Positions 15,742-24,031 of a stretch of DNA of 32,371 nt are shown here, piece after piece. The notes below the pieces were generated by a model. It saw only the letters and a list, made by a program, of their open reading frames with translations, did not search any database and had not been told where the DNA came from. Position 1 is the stretch's first letter; every line of letters begins with the position of its first letter. A program made the translations under genes and the position numbers. This DNA is from Gemmataceae bacterium (lineage in GTDB: Bacteria; Planctomycetota; Planctomycetia; Gemmatales; Gemmataceae), in the NCBI GenBank assembly GCA_019752375.1, contig JAIEMG010000058.1, positions 1-32,371 on the forward strand. Direction: 5' to 3'.

Positions 15742-16972
15742 TTCGTTCTTTCCCCCACACCTGCGCCAGCTCCACCAGCACCTTCACCGCAAGCTGCATC
15801 TCTTCCAGGCATGTCCATTCCAGCGGCGAATGCAGGTTGTGTTCTCCCGTCGATAGGTTCGGTGTCGGAAGTCCCATCTCCGTCAATCGCGACCCATCGG
15901 TGCCGCCACGGACGATCGTCTTCTTCGGCTCCAGGCCCGCGCGCTTCATGGCTTGCTCGGCGAACGTGACGGCACGCGGCTCGTTCACCAGGCCTTCGGC
16001 CATGTTGCGGTACTGCGGCGTCACCTTCACCTCGATGCGTGCTTGCGGGATCTCGGCCATGATCTCCTCGGCAGCGCGGCGCAACAGAGCCGCCTTGCCG
16101 GCCAGCTGCGGCGTGTCGAAATCGCGCAGGAGGATTCGCATCATCACCTCCGCGACGCCGCCCTCGATGCGATACGGATGCAGGAACCCCTCGCGGTCGG
16201 CCGTGACTTCCGGCGCCAGCTCCTGCCGAGGGATTCGCTCCAGGAACAGGCCCGCGAGGCGCACTGCGTTGATCATGCGGCCCTTCGCGATGGCCGGATG
16301 AATGTTGACGCCGACGATGCGGACCACCGCCAGGTCCGCGCTGAACGTCTCGACGTCGATCTCGCTGTGGCCGCCGCCGTCCAGCGTGTAGCCGACGTGA
16401 GCGCCGAGCTTCCTCAGATCGACGTGATCGACGCCGCGGCCAATCTCCTCGTCGCACGTGAAGCAGATGCGGATCGGACCATGCGGTACCTCGGGATGGG
16501 CTTTCAGATAGGCCGCGGTTTCCACGATGACCGCGACGCCCGCCTTGTTGTCGGCGCCCAAGAGCGTGGTACCGTCGGTCGTGATGATCGTGGCGCCCTT
16601 CCACTGGGCCAGTTCCGGATTGTCGGCAACGCGGATCACCTTGGTGGGATCGCCCGGCAGCGCGATATCGAGCCCATCGTAGCCGGCGTGAACCTGCGGC
16701 TTGACGTCGCGGCCGCTCGTTTCCGGCGACGTGTCCACATGGGCGATGAAGGCGATCGGCGGCGCGCGATGCGCGACCGTGCCGGGAATCGTCGCCATGA
16801 CGATGCCGTGCTCGTCCTGCTCCGCATCGGTCAGGCCAAGGGCGCGCAGTTCCTGCGTCAGCAGGCGGCCCAGCTCCAGCTGACCGGGTGAGCTGGGATA
16901 GCCGACGGACTTCTCATCGGCCTGGGTGTCGATCTGGACGTAACGACAAAAGCGATCGAGGAGGTTATTCAT
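15719..16972 (-). CDS. pepT: Peptidase T (tripeptide aminopeptidase)
   Basis: 417 aa from ATG 16972. It is an M20 family zinc aminopeptidase that removes the N-terminal residue of tripeptides in the cytoplasm. Metal and catalytic residues are in place: AHVDTSPE (H78, D80), GADNKAG (D141) and CDEEIGRG (E175 catalytic, E176 metal), with later HPAIAKGRMINAVRLA and RGGTDGSRLTEMGLPTPNLS followed by a conserved H (GEHNLHSP). The start overlaps the nth stop by 8 nt (ATGAATAA), so the two are translationally coupled. The last six or so residues and the stop codon come from the repeat element at 15611-15741, so the native C-terminus was probably slightly different. The catalytic core is complete and the enzyme should be active. 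Confidence 0.92.
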   Translation of the reverse strand: MNNLLDRFCRYVQIDTQADEKSVGYPSSPGQLELGRLLTQELRALGLTDAEQDEHGIVMATIPGTVAHRAPPIAFIAHVDTSPETSGRDVKPQVHAGYDGLDIALPGDPTKVIRVADNPELAQWKGATIITTDGTTLLGADNKAGVAVIVETAAYLKAHPEVPHGPIRICFTCDEEIGRGVDHVDLRKLGAHVGYTLDGGGHSEIDVETFSADLAVVRIVGVNIHPAIAKGRMINAVRLAGLFLERIPRQELAPEVTADREGFLHPYRIEGGVAEVMMRILLRDFDTPQLAGKAALLRRAAEEIMAEIPQARIEVKVTPQYRNMAEGLVNEPRAVTFAEQAMKRAGLEPKKTIVRGGTDGSRLTEMGLPTPNLSTGEHNLHSPLEWTCLEEMQLAVKVLVELAQVWGKERTKEPRNN

Positions 16973-17624
16973 GGTTGGTGATCTTGACGCCGATTTTGGG
17001 GCAGAACCTGGCAAGGGTGCATTCGCCGCACTTCGGCGTGCGAGCGTGGCAGATCCGCCGTCCGTGATGAATCATGCGATGGCCGAACATCGTCCAATCC
17101 TTCTTCGGGACCAAGACCATGAGGTCGCGTTCAATTTTTTCCGGGTCGCCGTGCGTCGTCAGACCCATGCGATTACCGAGGCGCAGCACGTGCGTGTCCA
17201 CGGGGATGCCGGGCACGTCGAAGGCATTGCCGAGGATGACGTTCGCCGTCTTGCGGCCGATGCCCGGCAGCTTGACCAGCTCGTCCATCGTGCGCGGCAC
17301 CTCGCCGCCGTGCTCCGCGACGAGTTGCTTGCAGCACGCGATGATGTTCTTCGCCTTGTTCCGAAAGAAGCCGGTCGAGCGGATGGCGTTTTCCAGCTCG
17401 GCAGGCTTGCAGTTCGCGAACGCCGCCGCATCGGGATACTGCGCGAACAGGGCGGGGGTCACCATGTTGACACGCACGTCGGTACATTGCGCGGACAAAA
17501 TCGTGGCAATCAGAAGCTGGAGGGGGCCGTCAAATTGCAAGGCGCAGGCCGCATCGGGGTACTGCCGGGCCAGTCCCTGGCGGATGCGGCGCGACAGGTT
17601 CTTCAGTGCTTCCGGTGCCTTCAT
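16965..17624 (-). CDS. nth: Endonuclease III
   Basis: 219 aa from ATG 17624, the typical length for the base-excision repair glycosylase/AP lyase that removes oxidised pyrimidines. The helix-hairpin-helix LPGIGRKTANVILGNAF carries the catalytic lysine K125, and the following PVDTHV has the catalytic aspartate D143. The C-terminus has the [4Fe-4S] cluster motif C-X6-C-X2-C-X5-C (C192, C199, C202, C208). The N-terminal LLIATILSAQCTDVRVN segment is also conserved. It overlaps pepT by 8 nt and is the first gene of that two-gene minus-strand unit. Upstream (17625-17934) lie only the divergent promoter region and a hairpin element. Confidence 0.95.
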   Translation of the reverse strand: MKAPEALKNLSRRIRQGLARQYPDAACALQFDGPLQLLIATILSAQCTDVRVNMVTPALFAQYPDAAAFANCKPAELENAIRSTGFFRNKAKNIIACCKQLVAEHGGEVPRTMDELVKLPGIGRKTANVILGNAFDVPGIPVDTHVLRLGNRMGLTTHGDPEKIERDLMVLVPKKDWTMFGHRMIHHGRRICHARTPKCGECTLARFCPKIGVKITNHE

Positions 17625-17766
17625 GGAGGAGATCGTAACAGCGCGGATCGGCCAGGCAAGTCAATCTGCCCCTGAACACCAGCGACGCTTGCTCCGCGGA
17701 GTAGAATACGGACGGCGTGCCCGGATGGGCGCCGTTGGATGGCCCCAATCGTAAGAAGCAGAAGAA

Positions 17767-17908
17767 GAAATGAACCACGGATCACACCGATAGCACGGAT
17801 AAGTCAAAAGACCAGGCAGTGCGTGTGCTTCTGGCCTGAACACCGTGCCTTTGTTGGTAAACACTGCATTCTTTATCCGTGGTATCCGTGCAATCCGTGG
17901 TTCATTTC
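17767..17908. repeat. Inverted repeat between divergent genes
   Basis: Imperfect 36-bp arms at 17767-17802 and 17873-17908 (gaaatgaaccacggat... and its complement). Arms of the same family are nested in the element at 18977-19216. It fills much of the nth/17935 divergent promoter region; the rest of 17625-17934 shows no gene. Confidence 0.8.
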
Positions 17909-17934
17909 TTCCCCTGGTTCTAAGGAGTATTTTC

Positions 17935-18423
17935 ATGAAGACGTTCCTGTTGCTCGGCATTGCGTCGCTGTTGTCGATGACTCCCCTTGCTTTCGCCGCC
18001 GACGAGGCGAAGGGCGCCAGGGTGGAGTCTCAGGTTTACAGCGGCTACTTCGAGTCGAACAAGTCCGGCCTCAAGGGCGACGCATCGTTCCTGGCCTTCA
18101 CCGATGTCAAGGCGTTCGACGCCATCTTCGGCAAGGCCGTCGTCATGGGCGACAAGCAGAAATTCCTGGCCAAGGACGCCTTCGAAAAGAGCCTGGTGGT
18201 CGCCGTCATCAAGCGCGGCGACAAGCCCTGGGAATACAAGGTTGGCCAGGTCACGGCGGATGGCGACACGCTCCATGTACAGTACGATGCCAAGGCAAAA
18301 GGCGCCGGCAGCGACGCCAAGTTCGCATCTCCGCTGATCGTCTCGGTAGACAAGGGCAAGTACACGTCGGTCGTGTTCATCGAGAACGGCAAGAAGGTGG
18401 GGACGGCGAAGATTGAGAAGTGA
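17935..18423 (+). CDS. Secreted PrcB-like hypothetical protein
   Basis: 162 aa from ATG 17935, with TAAGGAG at 17921-17927. A clear signal peptide (MKTFLLLGIASLLSMTPLAFA, cleavage before ADEAKG) sends it out of the cytoplasm. The mature part has alternating strands: VYSGYFESNKSGLKGDASFL, SLVVAVIKRGDKPWEYKV, then TADGDTLHVQY and ending YTSVVFIENGKKVGTAKIE. This pattern resembles the protease-complex PrcB C-terminal domain, but I have no decisive motif. Cysteines and catalytic residues are absent. It ends 10 bp before a perfect hairpin shared with the convergent PilZ gene. Confidence 0.6.
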   Translation: MKTFLLLGIASLLSMTPLAFAADEAKGARVESQVYSGYFESNKSGLKGDASFLAFTDVKAFDAIFGKAVVMGDKQKFLAKDAFEKSLVVAVIKRGDKPWEYKVGQVTADGDTLHVQYDAKAKGAGSDAKFASPLIVSVDKGKYTSVVFIENGKKVGTAKIEK

Positions 18424-18432
18424 CCTTGAATT

Positions 18433-18477
18433 GCCGCTGGCGGCGTAGCACTGCGCCAGTGCTACGCCGCCAGCGGC
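18433..18477. terminator. Perfect 21-bp hairpin between convergent genes
   Basis: Arms 18433-18453 and 18457-18477 are exact complements around a 3-nt loop (cgc). It lies 10 bp after one stop codon and 3 bp from the other. It lacks a T-run, but its position suggests a shared bidirectional transcript end or 3'-end barrier. Confidence 0.65.
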
Positions 18478-18480
18478 GCC

Positions 18481-18825
18481 TTAACAGGGCAGTACCGCGT
18501 GAAGTTCTTCCTCGGACAACGGCTTGGTAAAGGCGCTGCCGATCAGCCAGGAATCGTCGGTGTGCGGCGCCACATGAACGACCTGGACAAGTTTTAGCCG
18601 CAAAGAATGATGAACGCGATCGCGTAGCTCCACGGTCACGATTCCGCCTGGAGCGACACGGTGCGGCAACACCATGCCGATGCCGCCCGCGGACAGGTCG
18701 CGCAGTCGAGCCGTTCCGCAGCGATCGCCAGCGCGAAAGGGCGCCTCGCCATTGCAGGGATGACGCACGACGGCGCGACGGTCCGCCGCGGTCGGAAGGG
18801 GCATCGGCGTCTTGCGCTTGGCCAT
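18481..18825 (-). CDS. PilZ domain protein
   Basis: 114 aa from ATG 18825; the longer frame upstream has no family resemblance. PilZ domains bind cyclic di-GMP. The signature is present: RRAVVRH (RxxxR, residues about 16-22) and DLSAGGIG (D/NxSxxG, about residues 43-50), then a beta-barrel with VTVELRD, VQVVHV and WLIGSAFTKPL. It is a stand-alone PilZ protein and so probably a c-di-GMP-responsive adaptor, but its partner is unknown. An intrinsic terminator for the minus strand (18920-18955) sits about 95 bp upstream, separating it from the secreted paralogs, so it should have its own promoter in between. Confidence 0.85.
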   Translation of the reverse strand: MAKRKTPMPLPTAADRRAVVRHPCNGEAPFRAGDRCGTARLRDLSAGGIGMVLPHRVAPGGIVTVELRDRVHHSLRLKLVQVVHVAPHTDDSWLIGSAFTKPLSEEELHAVLPC

Positions 18826-18919
18826 TGGGCGAGCCTCCGGCTTGCGGGGTCCAGGCGAATTCGGAGTTGTATGGACGTTGTCTGGGATAAAGTATGCGCT
18901 GCGGAAACGGCTGGCAATG

Positions 18920-18955
18920 AAAAAAGCCTCGGAGGAATCGACGTTCCTTCGAGGC
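18920..18955 (-). terminator. Intrinsic terminator, minus strand
   Basis: Stem 18926-18937 with 18944-18955 (11 of 12 pairs, gcctcggaggaa), followed on the minus strand by six T (the A-run 18920-18925). It would end transcripts coming from the paralog genes at 19213-21140 before the PilZ gene. Confidence 0.7.
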
Positions 18956-18976
18956 AAGATTTTACGATCGTTGACA

Positions 18977-19216
18977 GTTAGTGGGCATCCAAAAATAACG
19001 TCCAAGTTTCCGGCATGCCCGTCCGAAACATCTGGCTACTCAGAAAAATTGAACCACGGATGGCACGGACAACACGGATAGAAATGGCAATGATTCCAGA
19101 CCTGACCGCCTCATGGATCGCTGCTTCACGTAGGGGGCTTTATCCGTGTTATCCGTGCCATCCGTGGTTCATTTCTTGATGGAAATCTTGGAAGTAGTTT
19201 TTGGACGGCTACTTAC
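18977..19216. repeat. MITE-like element with two different 27-bp related ends, copy 1
   Basis: The left end 18977-19003 (gttagtgggcatccaaaaat...) and right end 19190-19216 (...tttttggacggctacttac) are imperfect inverted copies. A second inverted repeat of the accacggat family is nested inside (19047-19080 and 19141-19174). The right end overlaps the stop codon of the gene at 19213. Copy 2, in opposite orientation, is at 29836-30015. Confidence 0.7.
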
Positions 19217-20076
19217 TTCGCGTCGGCCATGTAGCGCTGGACACGGTACTTGCCGGCGTTGTCCTTGATCCACTTCTGAGCGGCCGCGGCGACGTTGCCG
19301 TCCTTGGGCTGCATCCAGCCGTCCTTGTCGGTCAGGCCCAGGCGATTGAAGTACATGTAAGGCGACGCCTGCGTGATCGGGTCACGCTTGGTCCAGTCGG
19401 CGGAGGCCAGCGCTTCGAGGATCAGCTTGCTCTGCTCGGCGTCGATCGCTTCCGACTTCGGGTTGTTGGCGAACTGGCGGGGCGTGCGATACTTGATGAT
19501 CAACATCCCGGCGGTGAGCAGACGATCTTCGGGGTCCTTGCTCTTGAGGCCGGCGGCGGGCTCGTTGAGGAGTTTGGCGCAGCGCTTGACCAGGTCCACT
19601 TCCTTCTGGAAGTTGGCGTTGTCCTTCTTGCCGATGACGTTGAAGTAGGCGCCGATGGTGTAGAAGTCGCCGTCGATGTGCTTGGTGAGGAACCAGCACG
19701 CTTCCTGGCCGACGGTCGGCGTCAGCGCCGGGAAGCGATTGCGGCCGCCGCCAATTTGCGGCTGGTTCGGATTTGGCGGCGGCGGCGGAACGAAGCCGAT
19801 GCGGATCTTCGCCTTTGCCTTGGCGCCGATAATGCCGTCTTCCACTTCGACGACGCCAACGCCGAACTGGGCCTTCTCCTTGTCGTCGGGGAAGCGCTTG
19901 GCCATGACGGTTTTGTCTTCAATGGCAGTCACCTTGCCGATGATGATGATATCGGCCAGGGCGACGCGATCCGGGATTGGCGAGGGCGCCATGACGAGGG
20001 CCTGGACCGGCACGGTCACGGCAAGAATCGTCAGGACTGCTGCAAGGCAAAGACACAGTAACTTCGTTCGACGCAT
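19213..20076 (-). CDS. Secreted hypothetical protein, tandem paralog A
   Basis: 287 aa from ATG 20076, AGGAG 7 nt upstream on the minus strand. A signal peptide (LLCLCLAAVLTILAVTVPVQA) precedes DRVALADIIIIGKVTAIEDK, a small beta-domain often seen in secreted planctomycete proteins, then GVVEVEDGIIGAKAKAKIRIGF. After a Pro-rich insert (FVPPPPPNPNQP) come PTVGQEACWFLTKH, DGDFYTIGAYFNVIGKKD and a helical C-terminal half ending in ADAK. I do not recognise a catalytic site; the family appears lineage-specific. The neighbouring gene at 20292 is a close paralog, from a tandem duplication. The stop codon touches the right end of the element 18977-19216, but the ADAK ending is shared with the paralog, so the protein is complete. 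Confidence 0.75.
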   Translation of the reverse strand: MRRTKLLCLCLAAVLTILAVTVPVQALVMAPSPIPDRVALADIIIIGKVTAIEDKTVMAKRFPDDKEKAQFGVGVVEVEDGIIGAKAKAKIRIGFVPPPPPNPNQPQIGGGRNRFPALTPTVGQEACWFLTKHIDGDFYTIGAYFNVIGKKDNANFQKEVDLVKRCAKLLNEPAAGLKSKDPEDRLLTAGMLIIKYRTPRQFANNPKSEAIDAEQSKLILEALASADWTKRDPITQASPYMYFNRLGLTDKDGWMQPKDGNVAAAAQKWIKDNAGKYRVQRYMADAK

Positions 20077-20210
20077 GAGGTCACTCCTGGAAACGGATTA
20101 CGCACCAACCCACCCATAGGCGAGGCTATTTTCCTTGGCGGCCGTCCAACCAATGCCGCGGAGTTCGTAGTTCCGCCTTCAGGCGGTTCGGCCGCGCCGC
20201 CCGAGTAGCT

Positions 20211-20274
20211 TGTGGGGCACGTTTTTAACGTGCCAGACCTCCCCAAGCCAGGCATGTTAAAAGCGTGCCCCACA
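20211..20274. repeat. Inverted repeat between tandem paralogs
   Basis: 24-bp arms at 20211-20234 and 20251-20274 with two mismatches (tgtggggcacgtttttaacg...). Same family as 29712-29770. It is not part of the duplicated unit, since no copy flanks the other paralog. Confidence 0.8.
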
Positions 20275-20291
20275 AACCCTGGAGTCATTGC

Positions 20292-21140
20292 TTACTTGGC
20301 GTCCGCCACGAAACGCTGGATGCGGTACTTGGCGGCGTTGTCCTTGGTCCACTTCTGGGCGGCTTCGACGATCTTGCCGTCCTTGGGCAGCATCCAGCCG
20401 TCCTTATCGGTCAGGCCCAGGCGATTGAAATACATGTAAGGCGATGCCTGCGTGTTCGGGTCGCGCTTGGTCCAGTCGGCGGCGGCCAGCGCTTCGAGGA
20501 TCAGCTTGCTCTGCTCGGCGTCGATCGCTTCCGACTTGGGGTTGTTGGCGAACTGCCGGGGCGTGCGATACTTGATGATGAGCATGCCGGCGGTGAGCAG
20601 ACGATCCTCGGCATCCTTGCTCTTTAGCCCTGCAGCCGGCTCGTTGAGGAGCTTGGCGCAGCGCTTGACCATGTCGACTTCCTTCTGGAAGTCGGCGTTG
20701 TCCTTCTTGCCAATGACGTTGAAGTAGGCGCCGATGGTGTAGAAGTCGCCGTCGATGTGCTTGGTGAGGAACCAGCACGCTTCCTGGCCCACGGTTGGCG
20801 TCAGCGCCGGGAAGCGATTGCGGCGTTCCCCTTCGCCCGGAGGCGCTGGCGGCTCGAAGCCGATGCGCACCGTCGTCTTTGCCTTGACGCCAAGAATGCC
20901 GTCCTCGACCTCGACGACGCCGATGCCGAACTGGATCTTGTCTTTGCTGTCGGGAGAGGGCCTGGCCATCACGGTCTTGCCTTCAATGGCGGTGACCTTG
21001 CCGACGATGATGATATCGGCCTGGGCGACGCGATCGGGAATCGGCGACGGCGCCATCACCTTGGCCATTGCCGGTAAAGTGAGGGCCAGAATCGTCACGA
21101 CCGTCGCAAGGGAAACGCACAGTTGCTTCGTTCGTCGCAT
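20292..21140 (-). CDS. Secreted hypothetical protein, tandem paralog B
   Basis: 282 aa from ATG 21140, which begins the same MRRTK + hydrophobic signal peptide as paralog A (QLCVSLATVVTILALTLPAMA); upstream codons in frame do not match. Protein identity to A is high along the whole length, lowest in the signal peptide and in the Pro-rich insert, which is shorter here (EPPAPPGEGERRNRF). Both share PTVGQEACWFLTKH, FYTIGAYFNVIGKKDNA, LLTAGMLIIKYRTPRQFANN and the ADAK end. The gene is divergent from the methyltransferase at 21261. No function can be given; strong conservation of both copies suggests both are used. Confidence 0.75.
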   Translation of the reverse strand: MRRTKQLCVSLATVVTILALTLPAMAKVMAPSPIPDRVAQADIIIVGKVTAIEGKTVMARPSPDSKDKIQFGIGVVEVEDGILGVKAKTTVRIGFEPPAPPGEGERRNRFPALTPTVGQEACWFLTKHIDGDFYTIGAYFNVIGKKDNADFQKEVDMVKRCAKLLNEPAAGLKSKDAEDRLLTAGMLIIKYRTPRQFANNPKSEAIDAEQSKLILEALAAADWTKRDPNTQASPYMYFNRLGLTDKDGWMLPKDGKIVEAAQKWTKDNAAKYRIQRFVADAK

Positions 21141-21260
21141 GAGCTCTCTCCCGGAGTTGAAAACGCACTGACCCACTACTAGACGAGGCCGCCCTTTGCC
21201 GGGATTGGCGGATTGATAAAAATACCAGACGATCAATCCGCGAACACGGAAGAGCGTTCC

Positions 21261-22433
21261 ATGGATTTACCGTCCTTGCCACAGGTGCGATTGAAGATTG
21301 CCCGGAGATCGGGCCACCCGTGGATCTTTCAGAAGATGGTCGAAAAGCCGGCCACGCGCTTGCCGGGTGGCACTGTTGTAGACATCCTCGACCGCGACGG
21401 CCAGTGGGTCGGCCGCGGCTTCTACAACGGCCATTCGCGCATTTCCCTGCGCGTTCTGACGACCGATCGCAACGAAGCCATCGATGCCGAGTTCCTGAAC
21501 AATCGCCTCGGCCGGGCGGTCGCGCTGCGCCGCGATTGGCTGGGCCTGGACGCGGTAACGGACGCCTATCGCCTGGTCCATTCCGAGGGCGACGGCCTGA
21601 GCGGTCTGGTCGTCGATCGTTTCGGCTCGACGATTGTGCTGGAATTCTTTTCCGCCGGCTTTTGGCGGCTGCGCACCGCCCTCCAGGAGGCGTTGTCGGT
21701 CCACTATCCCGAGTGCCGATTCTACTGGTTTGCCGAGGAGCACGTCCAGAAGCAAGAATCCTTCGACTGTCGGCCGCCGGAACCGCCGCCGCCCGGGACG
21801 ATCACCGAGCACGGCGTCCGATTCCGCGTGGCGCCAGGCAGCAAGCACAAGACCGGCTTCTTCGTCGATCAGCGCGACAACCGCAAGCTGCTGGCCGGTT
21901 TCTGCAAGGATCGCCGCGTGCTCGACCTGTGCTGCAACACCGGCGGCTTCTCGGTCTACGCCAAGGCACTGGGCCGCGCCGCGGAGGTGATCGGCGTCGA
22001 CCTCGATGAGGAAGCGATCGGCCTGGCCAAGCAGAATGCCAACGCCAACCAGGCGCAGGTACGCTTCGTGCAGGCCGACCTGTTCGCCTGGCTGCGCGAC
22101 ATCCTGCCGTCCGGCCAGCGCTTCGACGTGGTGGTCCTCGATCCATCCAAGCAGACCCGCGACCGCGAAGCCATCGACCTGGCCTTGAAGCGCTACGGCG
22201 ACATGAACCGCCTGGCCCTGCAAGCCGTGGCGCCCGGCGGCATCTTCCTGACGTGCTCGTGTACCGGCCTCGTGAGCGAAGAGATGTTCGTGGACACGGT
22301 GCGCCGGTCAGCCTGGCAAGCAGGGCGGACACTGCAAGTGCTCAAGGTGAGCGGAGCGGGGGCGGATCACCCGTTCCTGCTGCACGTGCCGGAAGGGCGA
22401 TACCTGAAGGCGGTCTTCTGTCGAGTGGAGTGA
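21261..22433 (+). CDS. RlmI-like class I SAM-dependent rRNA methyltransferase
   Basis: 390 aa from ATG 21261, GGAAGAG at 21248-21254. It has the layout of the RlmI group (23S rRNA m5C methyltransferases): an N-terminal PUA-like domain (GHPWIFQKMVE, VDILDRDGQWVGRGFYN), an EEHVxK segment, a conserved FRVAPGSKHKTGFFVDQRDN, then the Rossmann fold with motif I VLDLCCNTGGFSVYA near residue 220 and GVDLDEEAIGLAKQNA. The catalytic loop, usually DPPxF, reads LDPSKQ here (D294). TCSCTG supplies a cysteine further on. The changed DPP motif may mark a lineage-specific subfamily or a different target base. It converges on the M42 peptidase across a hairpin element. Confidence 0.85.
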   Translation: MDLPSLPQVRLKIARRSGHPWIFQKMVEKPATRLPGGTVVDILDRDGQWVGRGFYNGHSRISLRVLTTDRNEAIDAEFLNNRLGRAVALRRDWLGLDAVTDAYRLVHSEGDGLSGLVVDRFGSTIVLEFFSAGFWRLRTALQEALSVHYPECRFYWFAEEHVQKQESFDCRPPEPPPPGTITEHGVRFRVAPGSKHKTGFFVDQRDNRKLLAGFCKDRRVLDLCCNTGGFSVYAKALGRAAEVIGVDLDEEAIGLAKQNANANQAQVRFVQADLFAWLRDILPSGQRFDVVVLDPSKQTRDREAIDLALKRYGDMNRLALQAVAPGGIFLTCSCTGLVSEEMFVDTVRRSAWQAGRTLQVLKVSGAGADHPFLLHVPEGRYLKAVFCRVE

Positions 22434-22542
22434 TCCACCACAGAGAACACAGAGAATGCACAAAGAATGAAGCAAGAACCGAATGCTACTCTCCGGCCTT
22501 CCTTTGTGTATTCTCTGTGCTCTCTGTGTTCGCTGTGGTGAA
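22434..22542. repeat. Inverted repeat between convergent genes
   Basis: Imperfect arms at about 22434-22465 and 22502-22542 (ccaccacagagaacacagag... and its complement). It starts at the methyltransferase stop codon and ends 5 bp before the M42 stop codon. Related in sequence to 13861-13996. Confidence 0.75.
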
Positions 22543-22547
22543 TCTCT

Positions 22548-23606
22548 TCAAGGCGTCCAATCCATCTGCGGCGTGACGTTCGCGCAGAACTCCGCCAGCA
22601 GCCGCGCCGCCTGCTCCAGGTCCTCCAGTTGCACCATTTCGACCGGACTGTGCATGTAGCGGTTCGGGATACCGATCAGGGCTGTCGCCACGCCATCGCG
22701 GCTGATCTGGATGACGTTGGCATCGGTTCCCGTCGCACGCGGCACGCCGCGCACCTGCACGGGAATTTCCTGGCTCCTGGCCGTCTCTTCCAGCCGCTCG
22801 AAGACGCGCGGATTGATGTTCGGCCCACGAAACAGCGTCGGGCCGCCGCCGAGCTTCGTTTCGCCGAGGTTGCGCTTGTCGTTGCCTGGAGTGTCGGTTG
22901 CGTGACAGACGTCGACCGCGATGCCGATTGTCGGATGGATGCCGTAGGCGCTCGTCGTCGCGCCGCGCAGGCCGATCTCTTCTTGCACCGTCGAGACGCA
23001 GGAGACCGATGCCTGCACCGAGCGGTTGCGCAAGAGCCGCAGTGCCTCCATCACCACCCAGACGCCCACCTTGTCGTCGCAGGCTGGCGACGAGATCAGG
23101 CCGTTGCGCATCTCGCGCACGCCAAGCGCCACCGTCACCGGATCGCCGGGCGTGATGAGCGCTTCGGCCTCCTTGCGGTCCTTGGCGCCGATGTCGACCC
23201 ACACGTCGGCGAACTGCGGCACCTTGTTGCGTTCCTCGTTGGTCAGCAGGTGCGGCGCCTTGCGCGAGACGACGCCAGGGATCGGCCCGCCGCGGACCCA
23301 GACGGTCAGGTGCTGGCCGAGCAAGATCTGCATGTCCCAGCCACCGATGGGCTGAATGTAGAGGAAGCCGTTCTCGTCGATGTGCTGCACCATGAGCCCG
23401 ATCTGATCGCAGTGCCCGGCCAGCATGATGCGTGGCTGTCCGCCCGGATGCCGCACGGCAATGACGTTGCCGTGTCGATCGGTGCGCACCTCGTCGGCAT
23501 ACTGCTTGGCCCAGGCGCGCACCACGTCCTGAATGGGCCGCTCGTAACCGGACGGACTGGGCGTGAGAAGGAGGTCCTTGAGGAAGGCCAAAGAGCTGTC
23601 TTGCAT
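22548..23606 (-). CDS. M42 family metallo-aminopeptidase / endoglucanase-like
   Basis: 352 aa from ATG 23606 (MQDSSLAFLKDLLLTPSPSG), the common start of this family; the longer upstream frame is unrelated. M42 enzymes are cytoplasmic, dinuclear-metal, tetrahedral (TET) aminopeptidases. All usual ligands are visible: LAGHCDQIGLM (H), SPACDDKVGVW (bridging D), VQEEIGLRGA (catalytic E and metal E), VDVCHATDTPG (D) and the C-terminal NRYMHSPVEMV (H). A peptide-trimming role fits, alongside PepT in the same region. The annotation 'endoglucanase' seen for relatives is historical. The 190 bp upstream is shared with the divergent toxin-antitoxin operon. Confidence 0.9.
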   Translation of the reverse strand: MQDSSLAFLKDLLLTPSPSGYERPIQDVVRAWAKQYADEVRTDRHGNVIAVRHPGGQPRIMLAGHCDQIGLMVQHIDENGFLYIQPIGGWDMQILLGQHLTVWVRGGPIPGVVSRKAPHLLTNEERNKVPQFADVWVDIGAKDRKEAEALITPGDPVTVALGVREMRNGLISSPACDDKVGVWVVMEALRLLRNRSVQASVSCVSTVQEEIGLRGATTSAYGIHPTIGIAVDVCHATDTPGNDKRNLGETKLGGGPTLFRGPNINPRVFERLEETARSQEIPVQVRGVPRATGTDANVIQISRDGVATALIGIPNRYMHSPVEMVQLEDLEQAARLLAEFCANVTPQMDWTP

Positions 23607-23797
23607 GAACGGTTCTCGAATTCGTCCAGTGGGTATGCGATGGAGACGGCGATGTCTCGTTCGCCATGATACGTCAGGAAACGCGAGAGGGGAACAGGAA
23701 GCGGGGCACTGTGAGGGTGCCTTGACCCGTCGGGTCGCGCACGGGAAAATGCACATGTTCCCAGACGGTGTGGCACTCCTCGTGCGGAGGTACAGGT

Positions 23798-24031
23798 ATG
23801 GCAACGACGTTCGCGTCCCTGGGCTTGAGCGGGCTCAGCGACGGCGAGAAGCTTGAAGTGATTGGGCAACTTTGGGACGATCTGGTGGCGACCATACCTC
23901 CGGGCGGCCTGCTGACCGAGGCACAACGCGAGGAACTCCGACGGCGAGTGGCGGACGCAGAGGCCAATCCTGACGATTGGGTAGCGTGGGAGGAGGCGCT
24001 GGAGGCCACTCTGAAGCGTCTACGCGGATGA
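23798..24031 (+). CDS. Addiction-module antitoxin (putative addiction module component family)
   Basis: 77 aa from ATG 23798 with GGAGG at 23786-23790. It matches the short antitoxin family that accompanies RelE/ParE-type toxins: LSDGEKLEVIGQLWDDLVAT followed by a charged helix LTEAQREELRRRVADAEANP and a closing WVAWEEALEATLKRL. Antitoxins of this type wrap around the toxin and usually repress their own promoter. The stop codon overlaps the toxin start (ATGA at 24028-24031), so the two are translationally coupled. It is divergent from the M42 gene, with about 190 bp between them holding the promoter. Confidence 0.85.
   Translation: MATTFASLGLSGLSDGEKLEVIGQLWDDLVATIPPGGLLTEAQREELRRRVADAEANPDDWVAWEEALEATLKRLRG

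Noticed and set aside
19201-20061. Plus-strand open frame of 286 codons opposite paralog A
   Set aside because: It is mirrored opposite paralog B as well, which only reflects the duplication of the real minus-strand genes.
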